DNA from: a virus
DNA: 33,842 nucleotides
Direction: 5' to 3' (one strand)
Virus record (IMG/VR): IMGVR_UViG_3300028394_000204
Coordinates: 1 to 33,842 of that record
Each line of letters starts with the position of its first letter. The first letter of the stretch is position 1. The notes under the pieces were generated by a model, which searched no databases, had not been told where the DNA came from, and saw nothing but the letters and a program-made list of their open reading frames with translations. Of this stretch, positions 24,317-32,025 are shown piece after piece. Both the position numbers and the translations under genes were made by a program.

Positions 24317-25960
24317 ATGGGTCGTTTTGTACAAGTTAACGTAACAACACAAAATCTTGCCAAAGTAGCTCCAAAGGTTCCTCTTGCCAAAACCTACTAC
24401 AACGGTAAAGAGTGTTGGCAATACAAAGTAGTATATGATCGTCCAGGCACTTACACATTCACAGTTCCTTCCAATGCTATTTGCGCTAGAACTGTGATTG
24501 TGGGCGGCGGCGGCAAACCGGTTTGTACAAACGGAAATTGTTGCGGATTTGCTGGCGCTGGCGGTGGATACAGTGATAAATGCCATGCTATTACTCCAGG
24601 TGCCACAACATTCACTATTGTGGTAGGACGTCAAAGTCAAGATTCATCAGTTGCATGTAACAGCGTGGGCGTTCACACTGCTGGCGGCGCAGCCGCATGT
24701 ACTGAAGGCACAGCATCAGGCGGTAACTTCAACAGCACAGGTGGTTGCGCTGGATACAACTGTAATTTTTGTAACGGATCATACAGTCACCATTGCGGTG
24801 CTTGCATTTATTTGAACTGCACCAACTGTTGCGGATATTGCGTGATATTTGGTTATACTGATACTGATCACGGTGATAACCGCGCAGGCTGTTGCGTTGC
24901 GGCATATGCTGGCGGCGGATCAGCTGGTAGCCCGCGCCACTGCAAAGGTGGTTGCGGTATGATTATTTGTAATTCAGGCACTGTTACCCACGGCGGAACA
25001 GCCGGTGGTGGCGGTGGTGTAGGCGGTGGCTTTCCGGGCGGCAGTCCATCACCAGTTTGGCAATTTACCTGCTGTAACTGTGTGTGTCCAAACTTTGACG
25101 GCAACGTGGGTGGTGGATGTCAATACTGGCAAATTTGTAACCCTGGTGGTGCTGGCGGCGGCGGCGGTAGTCATACTCCGCCGCCTATGCAATGTCGTAG
25201 TTGGGAAGGTGTATGTCAAGCGCACACATGGCAAGGTGGATGTGGTGGATTAGGCGGTGATAACACAGCGGCTGCTGAAGCATTACCGGCCAAGTGGAAT
25301 ATGTATATGCGTTGTCGTTACAACGAATCATATGGCGTAAGTTGCCCGCATTGGAAAATTGACTTTAATCCCAAACGTTTTGATCCATGCTATTATCCAT
25401 GGTGGGATATTTGCAATATCAGTGGTGCAGGAGCTCCAGGCCATGTCAACGAATCAAACTATTTCTGGTGCTGTATGCCAAGTCAGCTGAGTGGATTCTG
25501 GGGTCGTCCAGCAAATTCAGGTGAAGGCGCTGGCACAGGCGGCACATTCATGAGATGTTGTAACTTGGATCAAGCGGGTGATGCTTATCCGGTAAATGAC
25601 GGTAGTCCAGCTTGTTCAGTAAATTGGATATTGTTGTGCTGTCTTGGCGCACTAGCTGATCCCTACAGATGCGATGCGGCTTATGCACTAAAAGATAAAT
25701 TATTCAGCGGATTTGTAAGTTGTGCAGGAACACTGGGCGGATCTGGTGGTACTGGCATGTGTAATTATACTAGTAAAGCAGGTTTTGGTGGCGGAGGCGG
25801 ACATGCCAAATGTCACTTTGTTTGTGTATGTTGGGGCGGAGCTTATGACTGCTGTAATCAGGTAGCTAGCACACCGTTGGCATTTCCACCGTGCATCTTG
25901 GATAATTTATTAAGCAATGCTGGTTCGGGCATGGCTATTGTTTACTATAAGGAAGCATAA
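24317..25960 (+). CDS. Glycine- and cysteine-rich adhesin-like protein A
   Basis: The 547-aa product has about 51 Cys (9%) and very many Gly. An N-terminal beta segment (ECWQYKVVYDRPGTYTFTVP, residues 32-51) leads into VIVGGGG, the start expected of a Gly_rich_2-like domain. At least eight glycine runs follow (GAGGGY, GGGSAG, GGGGGVGGG, GGAGGGGGS, GEGAGTGG, GGSGGTG, GFGGGGG), as in polyglycine-II adhesins such as those of gp38 type. Cys occur as CC pairs and CxxC/CxC, for example NCCGYC and YDCC. The C-terminus has ASTPLAFPPCILDNLLSNAG. No signal peptide is present. A strong AAGGAG precedes the ATG. It is most likely a receptor-binding tip protein; the cysteine load is unexplained. Confidence 0.7.
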   Translation: MGRFVQVNVTTQNLAKVAPKVPLAKTYYNGKECWQYKVVYDRPGTYTFTVPSNAICARTVIVGGGGKPVCTNGNCCGFAGAGGGYSDKCHAITPGATTFTIVVGRQSQDSSVACNSVGVHTAGGAAACTEGTASGGNFNSTGGCAGYNCNFCNGSYSHHCGACIYLNCTNCCGYCVIFGYTDTDHGDNRAGCCVAAYAGGGSAGSPRHCKGGCGMIICNSGTVTHGGTAGGGGGVGGGFPGGSPSPVWQFTCCNCVCPNFDGNVGGGCQYWQICNPGGAGGGGGSHTPPPMQCRSWEGVCQAHTWQGGCGGLGGDNTAAAEALPAKWNMYMRCRYNESYGVSCPHWKIDFNPKRFDPCYYPWWDICNISGAGAPGHVNESNYFWCCMPSQLSGFWGRPANSGEGAGTGGTFMRCCNLDQAGDAYPVNDGSPACSVNWILLCCLGALADPYRCDAAYALKDKLFSGFVSCAGTLGGSGGTGMCNYTSKAGFGGGGGHAKCHFVCVCWGGAYDCCNQVASTPLAFPPCILDNLLSNAGSGMAIVYYKEA

Positions 25961-25963
25961 GAA

Positions 25964-27586
25964 ATGGGACGTTATATAAGCACGGGACAAACACAAGCAA
26001 CTGCTTGCACGAGCTTTGCTCCTACCACATGTTATCAAGTTACCAATCATAAGTATTCGTATGATTCTAATGAATGTTGGCAAAATCGACTGATGTTGGA
26101 CAAGCCAGGCAGTTATACGTTTGTTGTACCAACAACTACTACTGGTAGCTCAACTGCCTGTATTAGAGCCATTGCAGTTGGCGGCGGCGGCAAAGCATGT
26201 TGTAGTGATTTTTACTGTAATTTTGCAGGTTCAGGCGGCGGCTATGCTGAGTCAGTTCACACTGTAACAGCTGGTTGTGTTATGACCATTGTGGTGGGAC
26301 GTCAAAGTCAAGATACCACCATTGGCTACACTTGTCAAGGTGGCGTTGCTCAAACATTAACAGGCGGCGGCGCGGTAACTAGAGTTCCAGGTGCTGGTTC
26401 TGGTGGCAACATCATGAACAGTCGTGGCGGATGCGGAGGTTGGGGACGTAACTATCAAGAAGTTAACGGAACATGCCCAAGTACTTGTATCTGTATATAC
26501 CCAACTACTTGTTGCGGATATTGTGTGGTGTATGGTTGTAACTGTATAAGTTTTAACGGTGATGCTTATTGTGTATCGTATTTCCCAGGCGGCGGATCAG
26601 CAGGTAGCTTTATGTACCCATGCGGAGGATGCGGCGGAACAGTTTGTAGCAAACAATCAACATATGGTGGATCCGAAGGCGGCTCAATGGCCGGCGGCGG
26701 TGGCGGAATAGGTTACTTTAATAAATGTTGCACACTATCTTCACGCTGTTTCTGTATTTGCCGTATGTATGGTAACAGCCAGCAACCAGGTGTGTGCAGT
26801 ATAACCATTGCTGGCGGCGGTGGCGGAAGTCGTTTTGTACCAAAAATGTCTAGCTGTGAACAAACACTATGGACAGGTTTATGCGAAGGCGGCCTTTGGA
26901 GAACTGGCGCTGGCGGCCGTGGCGGATGTGATAATCACGAAGGAATCCCAGATACTATGTACTGGTCATGCCACTTGTGCATGTGTACTGGACGTAGTGA
27001 ACATGATGTTTGTTGTGGAGTAGCACCTAAAAAATGGCCTTGGCACGATGTATATTCAATATCAGGTTCAGGAGCGTCCGGCAAAGGTTTAGGTTACTGT
27101 CGTAGCGATCTTGACCAAGGCCAGTACTGGGTAACTGGTTGCTCATGGGGCGGCCGCCCAGAAGATTCGGGCGAAGGCGCTGGTACAGGTGGCGCAGTAT
27201 ATCCTAACTTGTGTGATCCTGTCAACGTGGGTTGGCCATGTACCCCAGGCTGGTTCTTGGATTGGCAAGCAGTGTGCCAAATGGGCTTGCAAGGCAGTGC
27301 TACTAATGCATACGATCAGCCAAAGAACTTAGCTCCTGGAATTATCAGCCAAGCTGGTATATTTGGCGGATCAGGCGGCATTGGTGTTCACGGATTTGCA
27401 AGCAAAGCAGGCGCTGGTGGCGGCGCTGGCGTATTTAAATGCTATATTTTATGTATCTGTTATGGCGGATCATATGACTGCTGTAATGGCGTGGCAAGCA
27501 CACCACTGGCATTTCCACCATGCATATTAGACAACATCGTTAGTAACGCAGGTTCAGGCGTTGCAATAATTTATTGGAAAGATTAA
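25964..27586 (+). CDS. Glycine- and cysteine-rich adhesin-like protein B (paralog of A)
   Basis: The 540-aa product has about 47 Cys and is collinear with the 24317 product. Shared anchors are ECWQ....DKPGSYTFVVP, VGGGGKACC, IVVGRQSQD, TTCCGYCVV, PGGGSAG, GGGG blocks, SGEGAGTGG, GSYDCCNGVASTPLAFPPCI and NAGSGVAIIYWKD. Between anchors, loop lengths and sequences differ, while most Cys in anchors are kept. It follows A after three bases, with AAGGAAG upstream of the ATG. The tandem arrangement suggests duplication followed by divergence of the exposed loops, as expected for receptor-binding proteins. No enzymatic motif is seen. Disulphide bonding or metal binding are both possible; neither can be decided from sequence. 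Confidence 0.7.
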   Translation: MGRYISTGQTQATACTSFAPTTCYQVTNHKYSYDSNECWQNRLMLDKPGSYTFVVPTTTTGSSTACIRAIAVGGGGKACCSDFYCNFAGSGGGYAESVHTVTAGCVMTIVVGRQSQDTTIGYTCQGGVAQTLTGGGAVTRVPGAGSGGNIMNSRGGCGGWGRNYQEVNGTCPSTCICIYPTTCCGYCVVYGCNCISFNGDAYCVSYFPGGGSAGSFMYPCGGCGGTVCSKQSTYGGSEGGSMAGGGGGIGYFNKCCTLSSRCFCICRMYGNSQQPGVCSITIAGGGGGSRFVPKMSSCEQTLWTGLCEGGLWRTGAGGRGGCDNHEGIPDTMYWSCHLCMCTGRSEHDVCCGVAPKKWPWHDVYSISGSGASGKGLGYCRSDLDQGQYWVTGCSWGGRPEDSGEGAGTGGAVYPNLCDPVNVGWPCTPGWFLDWQAVCQMGLQGSATNAYDQPKNLAPGIISQAGIFGGSGGIGVHGFASKAGAGGGAGVFKCYILCICYGGSYDCCNGVASTPLAFPPCILDNIVSNAGSGVAIIYWKD

Positions 27587-27596
27587 GGAGATTTAA

Positions 27597-28193
27597 ATGA
27601 CACAATGGGCAAAAATGGTTGATAGCGATGGAGACGGTAATTTTGAAATTTACCAACTTCATGACGAAGATCCAAGCGGATTATGGCACCCAGATGCACT
27701 GGAATTTTGGAGGGAAGTGCCCGACGAACATGCGGCAATTGGCAATGTTTTTGAAGAAAGCACACAAACATGGTATACTGGCGCCGCCTGGGGTTTGAAG
27801 AAAACAGCTGAAGCACCTAAACCAGATGTTGCACCTAAACCAATTGCTATTCCACTTGGCGCAGTGCTGGAATTAGAAATTACTAATGCAGGTTCTAATT
27901 ACGAAACTCCTCCAGTTAGAAATCAATATGATATTGAAGATGGCAAACGTTTGGTAGCAACTGTAACATATGATCCACTAACTGAAAAAGCAGTTAGTGT
28001 TGAAATTAATGAGGCAGGCGAAGGCTACAAAGTCGGACAAACATTTATTATTAATGTGGGATTTGGTAGAGATTGGGATCGTAAAAATCCTGATTATACC
28101 ACTGTACGTATCAAGCGTGTTAATACCGATGCAGAAGCTACTAAACCAGCTGATGTAGCTGTAAGTAACTCACCCGGCGCACCAGCACCGTAA
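27597..28193 (+). CDS. Virion-region protein with EF-hand-like loop
   Basis: The 198-aa product begins MTQWAKMVDSDGDGNFEIYQ. Residues 9-17 (D-S-D-G-D-G-N-F-E) fit a calcium-binding EF-hand-type loop. Next is a Trp-rich acidic part (LWHPDALEFWREVPD), an Ala/Pro/Lys linker (APKPDVAPKP), and a beta domain with LELEITNAGSNYETPPV, the same 'N.GS.Y..pP' motif as in the fibres and the 2926 product. The tail is Ala/Pro-rich. It closes the adhesin operon, just before a hairpin, with AAGGAG upstream. Position suggests an assembly partner or structural companion of the Cys-rich adhesins; that is a guess. Calcium binding is a motif-based inference. Confidence 0.6.
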   Translation: MTQWAKMVDSDGDGNFEIYQLHDEDPSGLWHPDALEFWREVPDEHAAIGNVFEESTQTWYTGAAWGLKKTAEAPKPDVAPKPIAIPLGAVLELEITNAGSNYETPPVRNQYDIEDGKRLVATVTYDPLTEKAVSVEINEAGEGYKVGQTFIINVGFGRDWDRKNPDYTTVRIKRVNTDAEATKPADVAVSNSPGAPAP

Positions 28194-28213
28194 TCAGTAT
28201 TACCTCAACAATT

Positions 28214-28250
28214 AACCTCACTGTGCTATATAACGTACAGTGAGGTTTTT
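28214..28250 (+). terminator. Terminator-like hairpin that also holds the next ribosome site
   Basis: The arms AACCTCACTGT (28214-28224) and ACAGTGAGGTT (28237-28247) pair perfectly over 11 bases with a 12-base loop, followed by a T-run. The GAGG within the 3' arm (28242-28245) is the only ribosome-site-like sequence for the ATG at 28253. Confidence 0.8.
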
Positions 28251-28252
28251 TA

Positions 28253-28933
28253 ATGAGTGAGCAAATTGAGTTTTTTCCAATAATAGCAGGAATTGAAAAA
28301 ATAGAACCAATAGTAGTGGCTTCAAACCCTGCACGTCCACTGCCTTTTGAAAAAGAAAGCCATTCCATGATGAGCTGTCCAGGAATTAGGGATTTAATTT
28401 CCACAGGCTACGTAATAAATTTATGGCAAGACATACTGATAACAGTTGGGCCTGATCACAGTGTCAATGCATCAGGTAGCGGCACTATGACAGACCACGA
28501 CGGCAACCCGTTCCAAGATATACAATTCCACGATGAGCGGACTTTTGCAGGTTATTCATTTGGGCCAGAATATTTCAATTTTTCTATGAAATTACGATGT
28601 CCGTGGTATGTAAGAACTAAAAAAGACACTTCTATACTGTGCCTACCAGTATTTTATAACGAGTCTCCTCATTTTACAGTGGCATCTGGAATTATTGATA
28701 GTGGCAAGTATCCTATGATTCTTGTACAAATAATTTTAAGAAAATTCGAAGGCGAATTATTGCTGAAAAAAGGCACTCCATTGATGCAGTTAGTTGCTGT
28801 AAAAAAACAGCCTGAAATAAAAATGTATGATTCAGACAGCCCAATTAAAAAATCAGTTGGTGTATTAAGAAATTGGATTGCAAGTAAAATGCACACTGCA
28901 ACGCAATATAGGAACATGGATAAACTATTATGA
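28253..28933 (+). CDS. Phage protein of unknown function (relative of the 29537 product)
   Basis: The 226-aa protein has a CPGIRDLISTGYVINLW segment (residues ~42-58), a polar middle with DHDG, the hydrophobic stretch FSMKLRCPWYV, and a GTPLMQLVAVKK segment near 178. The same order of landmarks (CPAFLKSV..TFVV, then NFLFFC, then GDPLYYIKF) is seen in the gene at 29537, so the two appear to be distant paralogs. They may belong to the DUF6065-type phage family, but that is from memory and uncertain. No catalytic residues are evident. The stop overlaps the start of the oxygenase gene (ATGA), giving a coupled unit. Its ribosome site is buried in the preceding hairpin. Confidence 0.6.
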   Translation: MSEQIEFFPIIAGIEKIEPIVVASNPARPLPFEKESHSMMSCPGIRDLISTGYVINLWQDILITVGPDHSVNASGSGTMTDHDGNPFQDIQFHDERTFAGYSFGPEYFNFSMKLRCPWYVRTKKDTSILCLPVFYNESPHFTVASGIIDSGKYPMILVQIILRKFEGELLLKKGTPLMQLVAVKKQPEIKMYDSDSPIKKSVGVLRNWIASKMHTATQYRNMDKLL

Positions 28934-29535
28934 GTAATACCAACGCAGATCTTGACGCCATTGTCATGATAGAAAAAGATTTCATTGCTCAGTTTCCTGG
29001 ATTTATTCCACCGGAATTCTGTGAAATGCTGATTGAGAATTTTGAACATAACAAATCAATGCAAAAAGTTATATATTCTGCAAAAGATAATATTAAACAA
29101 CGACTGCCGTTGCTGAGAGAAGATTCGGCATGGTTTTTAAATTATCATGATAAACATGCGGCAAATGTTGTAAACTGGTTGTGGGTTGCATTAGACAAGT
29201 ATGTTGAGAAATATCAACAACTTGCAGAAATACCATTGTGGCCCAGCGAATTGAAATTGCAATGTACAGAACCCAGCGGCGGATTTCACACGTGGCATTA
29301 TGAAAGCAGTAATTTTAATATGTCACAACGAGAACTAGTTTGGATGTTTTACTTGAATGATGTGCCAGACGGCGAAGGCGAAACTGAATTTTTATATCAA
29401 AAAACAAGAGTTAAACCAACAGTTGGAACGCTGGTAATTTGGCCTGCAGGTATGACACATGTGCATCGAGGTAATACAATGTTTACACAGAACAAATATA
29501 TACTAACTGGTTGGTTTATCAAAATTCCTCGGTAA
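28930..29535 (+). CDS. 2-oxoglutarate/Fe(II)-dependent oxygenase, prolyl-4-hydroxylase-like
   Basis: The 201-aa product fits a compact double-stranded beta-helix dioxygenase. The iron triad can be placed as H123-x-E125 (in GGFHTWHYES) and H179 (in MTHVHRGN), with K189 ten residues further on as the likely 2-oxoglutarate salt bridge. Two structural strands, ELVWMFYLND and TLVIWPAG, lie between. Having Glu instead of Asp in the HxD/E motif is allowed in this superfamily. Such enzymes are frequent in marine T4-like phages and hydroxylate proteins, nucleobases or small molecules; the substrate here is unknown. It overlaps the upstream gene by four bases and lies between two related unknowns, suggesting a shared pathway. 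Confidence 0.85.
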   Translation: MSNTNADLDAIVMIEKDFIAQFPGFIPPEFCEMLIENFEHNKSMQKVIYSAKDNIKQRLPLLREDSAWFLNYHDKHAANVVNWLWVALDKYVEKYQQLAEIPLWPSELKLQCTEPSGGFHTWHYESSNFNMSQRELVWMFYLNDVPDGEGETEFLYQKTRVKPTVGTLVIWPAGMTHVHRGNTMFTQNKYILTGWFIKIPR

Positions 29536-29536
29536 T

Positions 29537-30256
29537 ATGAAAACTGTATATTATTCTGCATCGGTGCCTCCAGAGCTATACGGCAATGATTTTATGCTGT
29601 ATCAAGAACCTGATAGCTTGTACAAAGAATTACTAGCCAATAAAAATAAAGAAAATACACATAACAATTACATGGATTGTCCAGCATTTTTAAAATCAGT
29701 GCAAAATACATTTGTAGTACGTTGTCCGTGGACTAGCAAACTTACAGTGGATTATTCAAATGGAACTTTTGTAAATGAACAAGGTCAACGGGATGAAATT
29801 GCCGAGCATTTTACTCCTAAGCCTACTTCACGTACCAATCCAATGTTTAATGTTTATCACAATTTTTTATTCTTTTGTGAGGACGATTTAGAAATAACAA
29901 CTAGTCCTGCGTTTTTACATAACACTGAATTTCAATCTAATTGTACATATATTCCAGGAACATTTAATATTTCAAAGTGGTTTAGACCCATAGAAGGAGC
30001 ATTTGAAATGAAACACAGATTTCAAACTCTTGACATTGCAATGGGTGATCCGTTATACTATATAAAATTTAATACTACAGATTCTATTAAGTTAGTACGA
30101 TTTGAGTTAACGCCGGAATTATGGAATATGACACAGGGATGTGTTAACCATAAAAAATATCAACCTAACAAATCTCTTGTTTATTTGTATAAGTTGTTTT
30201 TTCATTCAGGAAGACAACGACAAGTACTGAAGAAAATTAAAGAAAATATAATATGA
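29537..30256 (+). CDS. Phage protein of unknown function (relative of the 28253 product)
   Basis: The 239-aa product has MDCPAFLKSVQNTFVVRCPW at residues ~46-65, then LTVDYSNGTF, FLFFCEDDLEITTSPAFLH, TFNISKWFRPIEGAFEM and GDPLYYIKFNT. It shares landmark order with the 28253 product but is more aromatic and basic at its C-terminus (RQRQVLKKIKENII). No signal peptide or known motif is seen. It starts two bases after the oxygenase stop with no clear ribosome site, and overlaps the next gene by four bases, so it is probably translationally coupled. A substrate-binding or carrier role for the oxygenase is conceivable but unsupported by motif. Confidence 0.6.
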   Translation: MKTVYYSASVPPELYGNDFMLYQEPDSLYKELLANKNKENTHNNYMDCPAFLKSVQNTFVVRCPWTSKLTVDYSNGTFVNEQGQRDEIAEHFTPKPTSRTNPMFNVYHNFLFFCEDDLEITTSPAFLHNTEFQSNCTYIPGTFNISKWFRPIEGAFEMKHRFQTLDIAMGDPLYYIKFNTTDSIKLVRFELTPELWNMTQGCVNHKKYQPNKSLVYLYKLFFHSGRQRQVLKKIKENII

Positions 30257-31035
30257 AAAAAACACTGTACACTAATGGTGATAGTTTTGTATTTGGAATG
30301 GAAACTATTGCACCTGGCAGCAGAGATATTGCCTGTAAAGAACATTCATTTGCCAAGCATCTAAGCAGGCAGTTAAACTGTGAAACTTATATCAATAATT
30401 CATATAATGGTTCAAGTAACGATCATATTTTTAAAAGAACAATTTTTGATCTCAATGAATTAGAAAAACAAGGTCATGATCCTAAGGATACATTTGTCTT
30501 AATAGGTTGGAGCTCATTGTCTAGAATTGAAATATCAGGAGAAGCCTGGCTTAGTAAAATTCCAAATTGGAAAGAAGTTGTAAATGATTTTCAATCTAAA
30601 AAACACCCATCTTATCCTATAGAATTTGAAGATTTTGGTGTAATATTTTGTAACCCACACTCGGGAATAACATTAACTGTGGGGGGACAAGTTATCGATA
30701 CGGATAACAGTGTAGTGCCATGGGCCTCCAAATACTTGTGGGATGATTGCATACAGGTTCCCAACCAAGAAGCTAGGATTATTGCACTACACGAATTGTT
30801 GGAAAATAGAGGATATGCGCATTTGTTTGTCAACACTTGTCATCCATTACTCGACACCAAAAATATAGACTTTTCCTGCAAAAACTATTATAATTTGGAT
30901 ACTAGTAGTTTTTATGATTATGGCTGTGAGCATTATCCTGATCAGATGCTGATAATGAATCATTTTACAGAAGTGCCACACATGTTTTATGCAGAAAAAT
31001 TGTTTGAACATATTCAACAGCACAATATTTCGTAA
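30253..31035 (+). CDS. SGNH/GDSL-like protein with atypical catalytic blocks
   Basis: The 260-aa product starts MKKTLYTNGDSFVFG, with block I GDS at residues 9-11 (Ser11). NGSSNDHIF near 52-60 could supply the block II Gly. The usual block III GxND is replaced by GWSS (85-88) after a hydrophobic strand (TFVLIGWSS). A late NHFTEVPHMFYAEKL offers His237 or His243 as the block V residue. It may therefore be an esterase-type enzyme with altered active site or a non-catalytic relative; phage families like DUF6071 share this start (recalled, not searched). It overlaps the previous gene by ATGA and ends the accessory operon before a new promoter. Confidence 0.6.
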   Translation: MKKTLYTNGDSFVFGMETIAPGSRDIACKEHSFAKHLSRQLNCETYINNSYNGSSNDHIFKRTIFDLNELEKQGHDPKDTFVLIGWSSLSRIEISGEAWLSKIPNWKEVVNDFQSKKHPSYPIEFEDFGVIFCNPHSGITLTVGGQVIDTDNSVVPWASKYLWDDCIQVPNQEARIIALHELLENRGYAHLFVNTCHPLLDTKNIDFSCKNYYNLDTSSFYDYGCEHYPDQMLIMNHFTEVPHMFYAEKLFEHIQQHNIS

Positions 31036-31059
31036 TTGCATACTGGCATTTTTTTGAAC

Positions 31060-31067
31060 TATAAATA
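31060..31067 (+). promoter_or_regulatory. T4-type late promoter (perfect TATAAATA)
   Basis: The exact T4 late consensus lies in the 58-base intergenic gap, 26 bases before the ATG at 31094. It is expected to be read by RNA polymerase with a gp55-type late sigma factor, which is not encoded in this window. Confidence 0.72.
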
Positions 31068-31093
31068 ATTAACTACGTAGATTAAGGGATATT

Positions 31094-32017
31094 ATGAAAA
31101 AAGTTGTGTTTATCAATGGTGGCGCAGGCCGTGTAATTGCCAGTATACCCGCTCTTGAAGAGTTGGATCGCAGAGGCGATCTGGCAGGAATCGTTTGTGA
31201 GGGCGGCTTGGAAATATTCCTTGGACATCCTACATTACAAGACAAAGCATGGGATGTGAATCACAAAGGTCTGTTTGAAAATCTCATCAAAGACAATCAG
31301 TGCGTATCAACTGAACCTTATAGAGACTACGAATACTACAATCAACGCAGTAGTTTACAACAGAGTTTCTGGTGGGAAATACTGGGCGAACGTTCGACTA
31401 AAAACAACAAACCAACACTGGTGTTGAGCAAAACTGAAGAAATGAGTGCAATGGGAATTTTATCTCAGGTGCGCCAAGCAAGTCAAAAAGAAAAAACAAT
31501 TGTTATTCAGCCCTTTGGTCGTAGCAGTAACATGGGCCCAGGCATCGTGTTTGATCCCAGCAGTCGCAGTATTGAGCAAAGTACGTTTATTGAACTTGTG
31601 GGCGAATTGGCCAAGGATTACAACATGGTTTACATGGGAGAACACAAATTAGATGTGATTAATCTTCCCTTGTTCCAACCAGAAGGGCAGGTGCCATTAC
31701 GTGTATGGGCCGCGGTTATTGAGTCAAGCGATTATTTTATTGGATGTGACAGTGTGGGCCAGCACATGGCTTATGCATTTGATAAACCAGGAACTGTGGT
31801 GTGCGGAAGTACGTTTCCAATCAACACCACATACCCAGAACATTTCAACATTGTAGAAAAGAAGAATGTGGAGCGTGTGTACAGCCCAATCAGGATTGCT
31901 GGATTTGCCAGCGAAGAAGCAGATAGATTAAACGATACAATTATGGATTTTAGCAAGGATGAGCTCAAAGCAATCATTGCTAATATCCGTGCCCATATCA
32001 AGAAAACAGTCAAATAA
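31094..32017 (+). CDS. Glycosyltransferase family 9 (heptosyltransferase)-like protein
   Basis: The 307-aa product has a GT-B-like layout. The N-terminal Rossmann-like half opens KKVVFINGGAGRVIASIPAL, close to the 'GD.l...pa' start of heptosyltransferases. The C-terminal half has a strand TIVIQPFG, then DYFIGCDSVGQHMAYAFDKP with D219, S220 and H224 matching the donor-binding segment 'DSG.mHlA..l..P', and VVCGST. It is somewhat shorter than bacterial GT9 enzymes (about 320-350 aa). The substrate is unknown; modification of host surface glycan, virion protein or DNA is possible. It shares the late promoter at 31060 and is 8 bases upstream of the carbamoyltransferase. Confidence 0.78.
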   Translation: MKKVVFINGGAGRVIASIPALEELDRRGDLAGIVCEGGLEIFLGHPTLQDKAWDVNHKGLFENLIKDNQCVSTEPYRDYEYYNQRSSLQQSFWWEILGERSTKNNKPTLVLSKTEEMSAMGILSQVRQASQKEKTIVIQPFGRSSNMGPGIVFDPSSRSIEQSTFIELVGELAKDYNMVYMGEHKLDVINLPLFQPEGQVPLRVWAAVIESSDYFIGCDSVGQHMAYAFDKPGTVVCGSTFPINTTYPEHFNIVEKKNVERVYSPIRIAGFASEEADRLNDTIMDFSKDELKAIIANIRAHIKKTVK

Positions 32018-32025
32018 GGAATATC

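Noticed and set aside
24221-24640. 139-codon Cys/Ser-rich open frame on the minus strand
   Set aside because: It overlaps two genes with strong starts and protein-level paralogs; it is a by-product of their composition.
31036-31059. Possible terminator before the glycosyltransferase gene (T-run after TACTGGCA)
   Set aside because: The T-run lacks a stem of more than about three pairs upstream, so it is not supported.
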